64,000 bases of DNA from Massilia kyonggiensis. Its GTDB lineage: Bacteria > Pseudomonadota > Gammaproteobacteria > Burkholderiales > Burkholderiaceae_D. Positions 63,727-64,000 of this stretch are shown piece by piece. The stretch lies in contig NZ_JANUGY010000005.1 in the NCBI RefSeq assembly GCF_024756235.1, positions 62,001 to 126,000 on the forward strand. Reading direction: 5' to 3'. Both the position numbers and the translations under genes were made by a program. Within the stretch, counting starts at the first letter, position 1, and each line of letters begins with the position of its first letter. Under the pieces are notes generated by a model, which was not told the origin of the DNA, made no database searches, and was given only the letters and a program-made list of their open reading frames with translations.

Positions 63727-64000
63727 TCACGGGAATATGAGGCTACCTAGCTGTAAGCTAACCACATTAATTTCCACTGCCTCGTCAAACGTCATCAAAG
63801 ACAGATGAAGAGGTAGGAGAAAAGCATCAGGGTCTATTGCGATTCTGAGTAAATCGGCATGGACGTCGTCCTTGCAGAGAATTATCAGGTCGATGTCGGC
63901 AGCATCCAGCTCATCCCGATCGGCGGAACCAAAAAGATACCACTCGGTATCCTCAGCCTTCGTTCCAAGCGAGACCGCAAGTTCGACGAGGCCTGAGATT
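63727..64000 (-). CDS. MNT-type nucleotidyltransferase, C-terminal part (partial)
   Basis: The frame enters from the right edge and ends in TGA at 63727. It gives 90 residues including EDTEWYLFGSADRDELDAAD followed by IDLIILCKDDVHADLL. The motif G-S-x10-D-x-D (GSADRDELDAADID) is the signature of minimal nucleotidyltransferases (MNT). The start lies outside the window. In known MntA-HepT pairs such a protein AMPylates and silences the HEPN RNase; the neighbouring HEPN gene makes that plausible here. Confidence 0.75.
   Translation of the reverse strand, partial: ISGLVELAVSLGTKAEDTEWYLFGSADRDELDAADIDLIILCKDDVHADLLRIAIDPDAFLLPLHLSLMTFDEAVEINVVSLQLGSLIFP

Overview
The window is a high-GC chromosomal segment with strong GC bias at third codon positions and dense, often overlapping operons. 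Gene content (NasT/NasS nitrate control, PuuD urate hydroxylase with its own cytochrome c, reductive pyrimidine catabolism, a TorF-type porin, ECF sigma factors, LytTR signalling, an orphan VgrG cassette) fits a betaproteobacterium of the Burkholderiales, most likely Massilia or a relative in Oxalobacteraceae. That assignment is inference from gene content. No rRNA, tRNA, IS element or CRISPR array was seen.

Layout. 1-4330: deoxyribonucleoside catabolism operon (end of deoC, an ALDH16-type double aldehyde dehydrogenase, deoA, cdd). 4446-7578: DUF2076 protein, a VOC protein and a LytS/LytTR-type two-component operon led by a small membrane protein. 7759-9426: WYL regulator followed by a deleted GST copy and a full GST, each behind the same 17-bp palindrome. 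9434-21925: MocR-TetR-GNAT regulator operon diverging from a complete reductive pyrimidine pathway (preT-preA, NCS1 permease, dihydropyrimidinase, N-carbamoyl-beta-alanine amidohydrolase, beta-alanine:pyruvate transaminase, malonate-semialdehyde dehydrogenase). 22024-28600: MHYT hybrid kinase, ammonium transporter with a sigma-54 promoter, DUF885 metallopeptidase and an NRAMP-related transporter. 28604-32943: secreted TIGR03118-type lipoprotein, TorF-like porin, and an S8 protease/anti-sigma/ECF sigma operon. 33057-37683: LysR and urate hydroxylase puuD, then an S9 peptidase. 37898-48814: two small unknown genes diverging from nasT-nasS, then an attenuator leader and the assimilatory nitrate operon (nitrate transporter, nirB, nirD, FAD reductase, nitrate reductase). 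48815-52470: LysR, MFS exporter and an acyltransferase-like membrane protein with an apparent frameshift. 52749-59404: type VI secretion cassette (vgrG, tle3-like lipase, tla3-like adaptor, PAAR). 59414-61442: LysR, DoxX, GST. 61570-64000: lower-GC accessory segment with a DUF5677-like gene, a HEPN protein and a partial MNT-type nucleotidyltransferase.

How it works together. Much of the window deals with nitrogen scavenging: ammonium uptake, nitrate assimilation, urate and pyrimidine breakdown. Three sequences match the sigma-54 -24/-12 consensus, at amt, nasT and the nitrate operon, and one NtrC-like dyad lies upstream of amt. The nitrate leader carries three short hairpins with six-base loops having A at position 1 and G at position 4, followed by an intrinsic terminator. 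This is the arrangement recognised by ANTAR antiterminators, and an ANTAR protein (NasT) with its nitrate sensor (NasS) is encoded immediately upstream. The right end is the accessory part: the T6SS lipase cassette lacks an evident immunity gene, and the MNT/HEPN pair is the best candidate for an undescribed conflict system.
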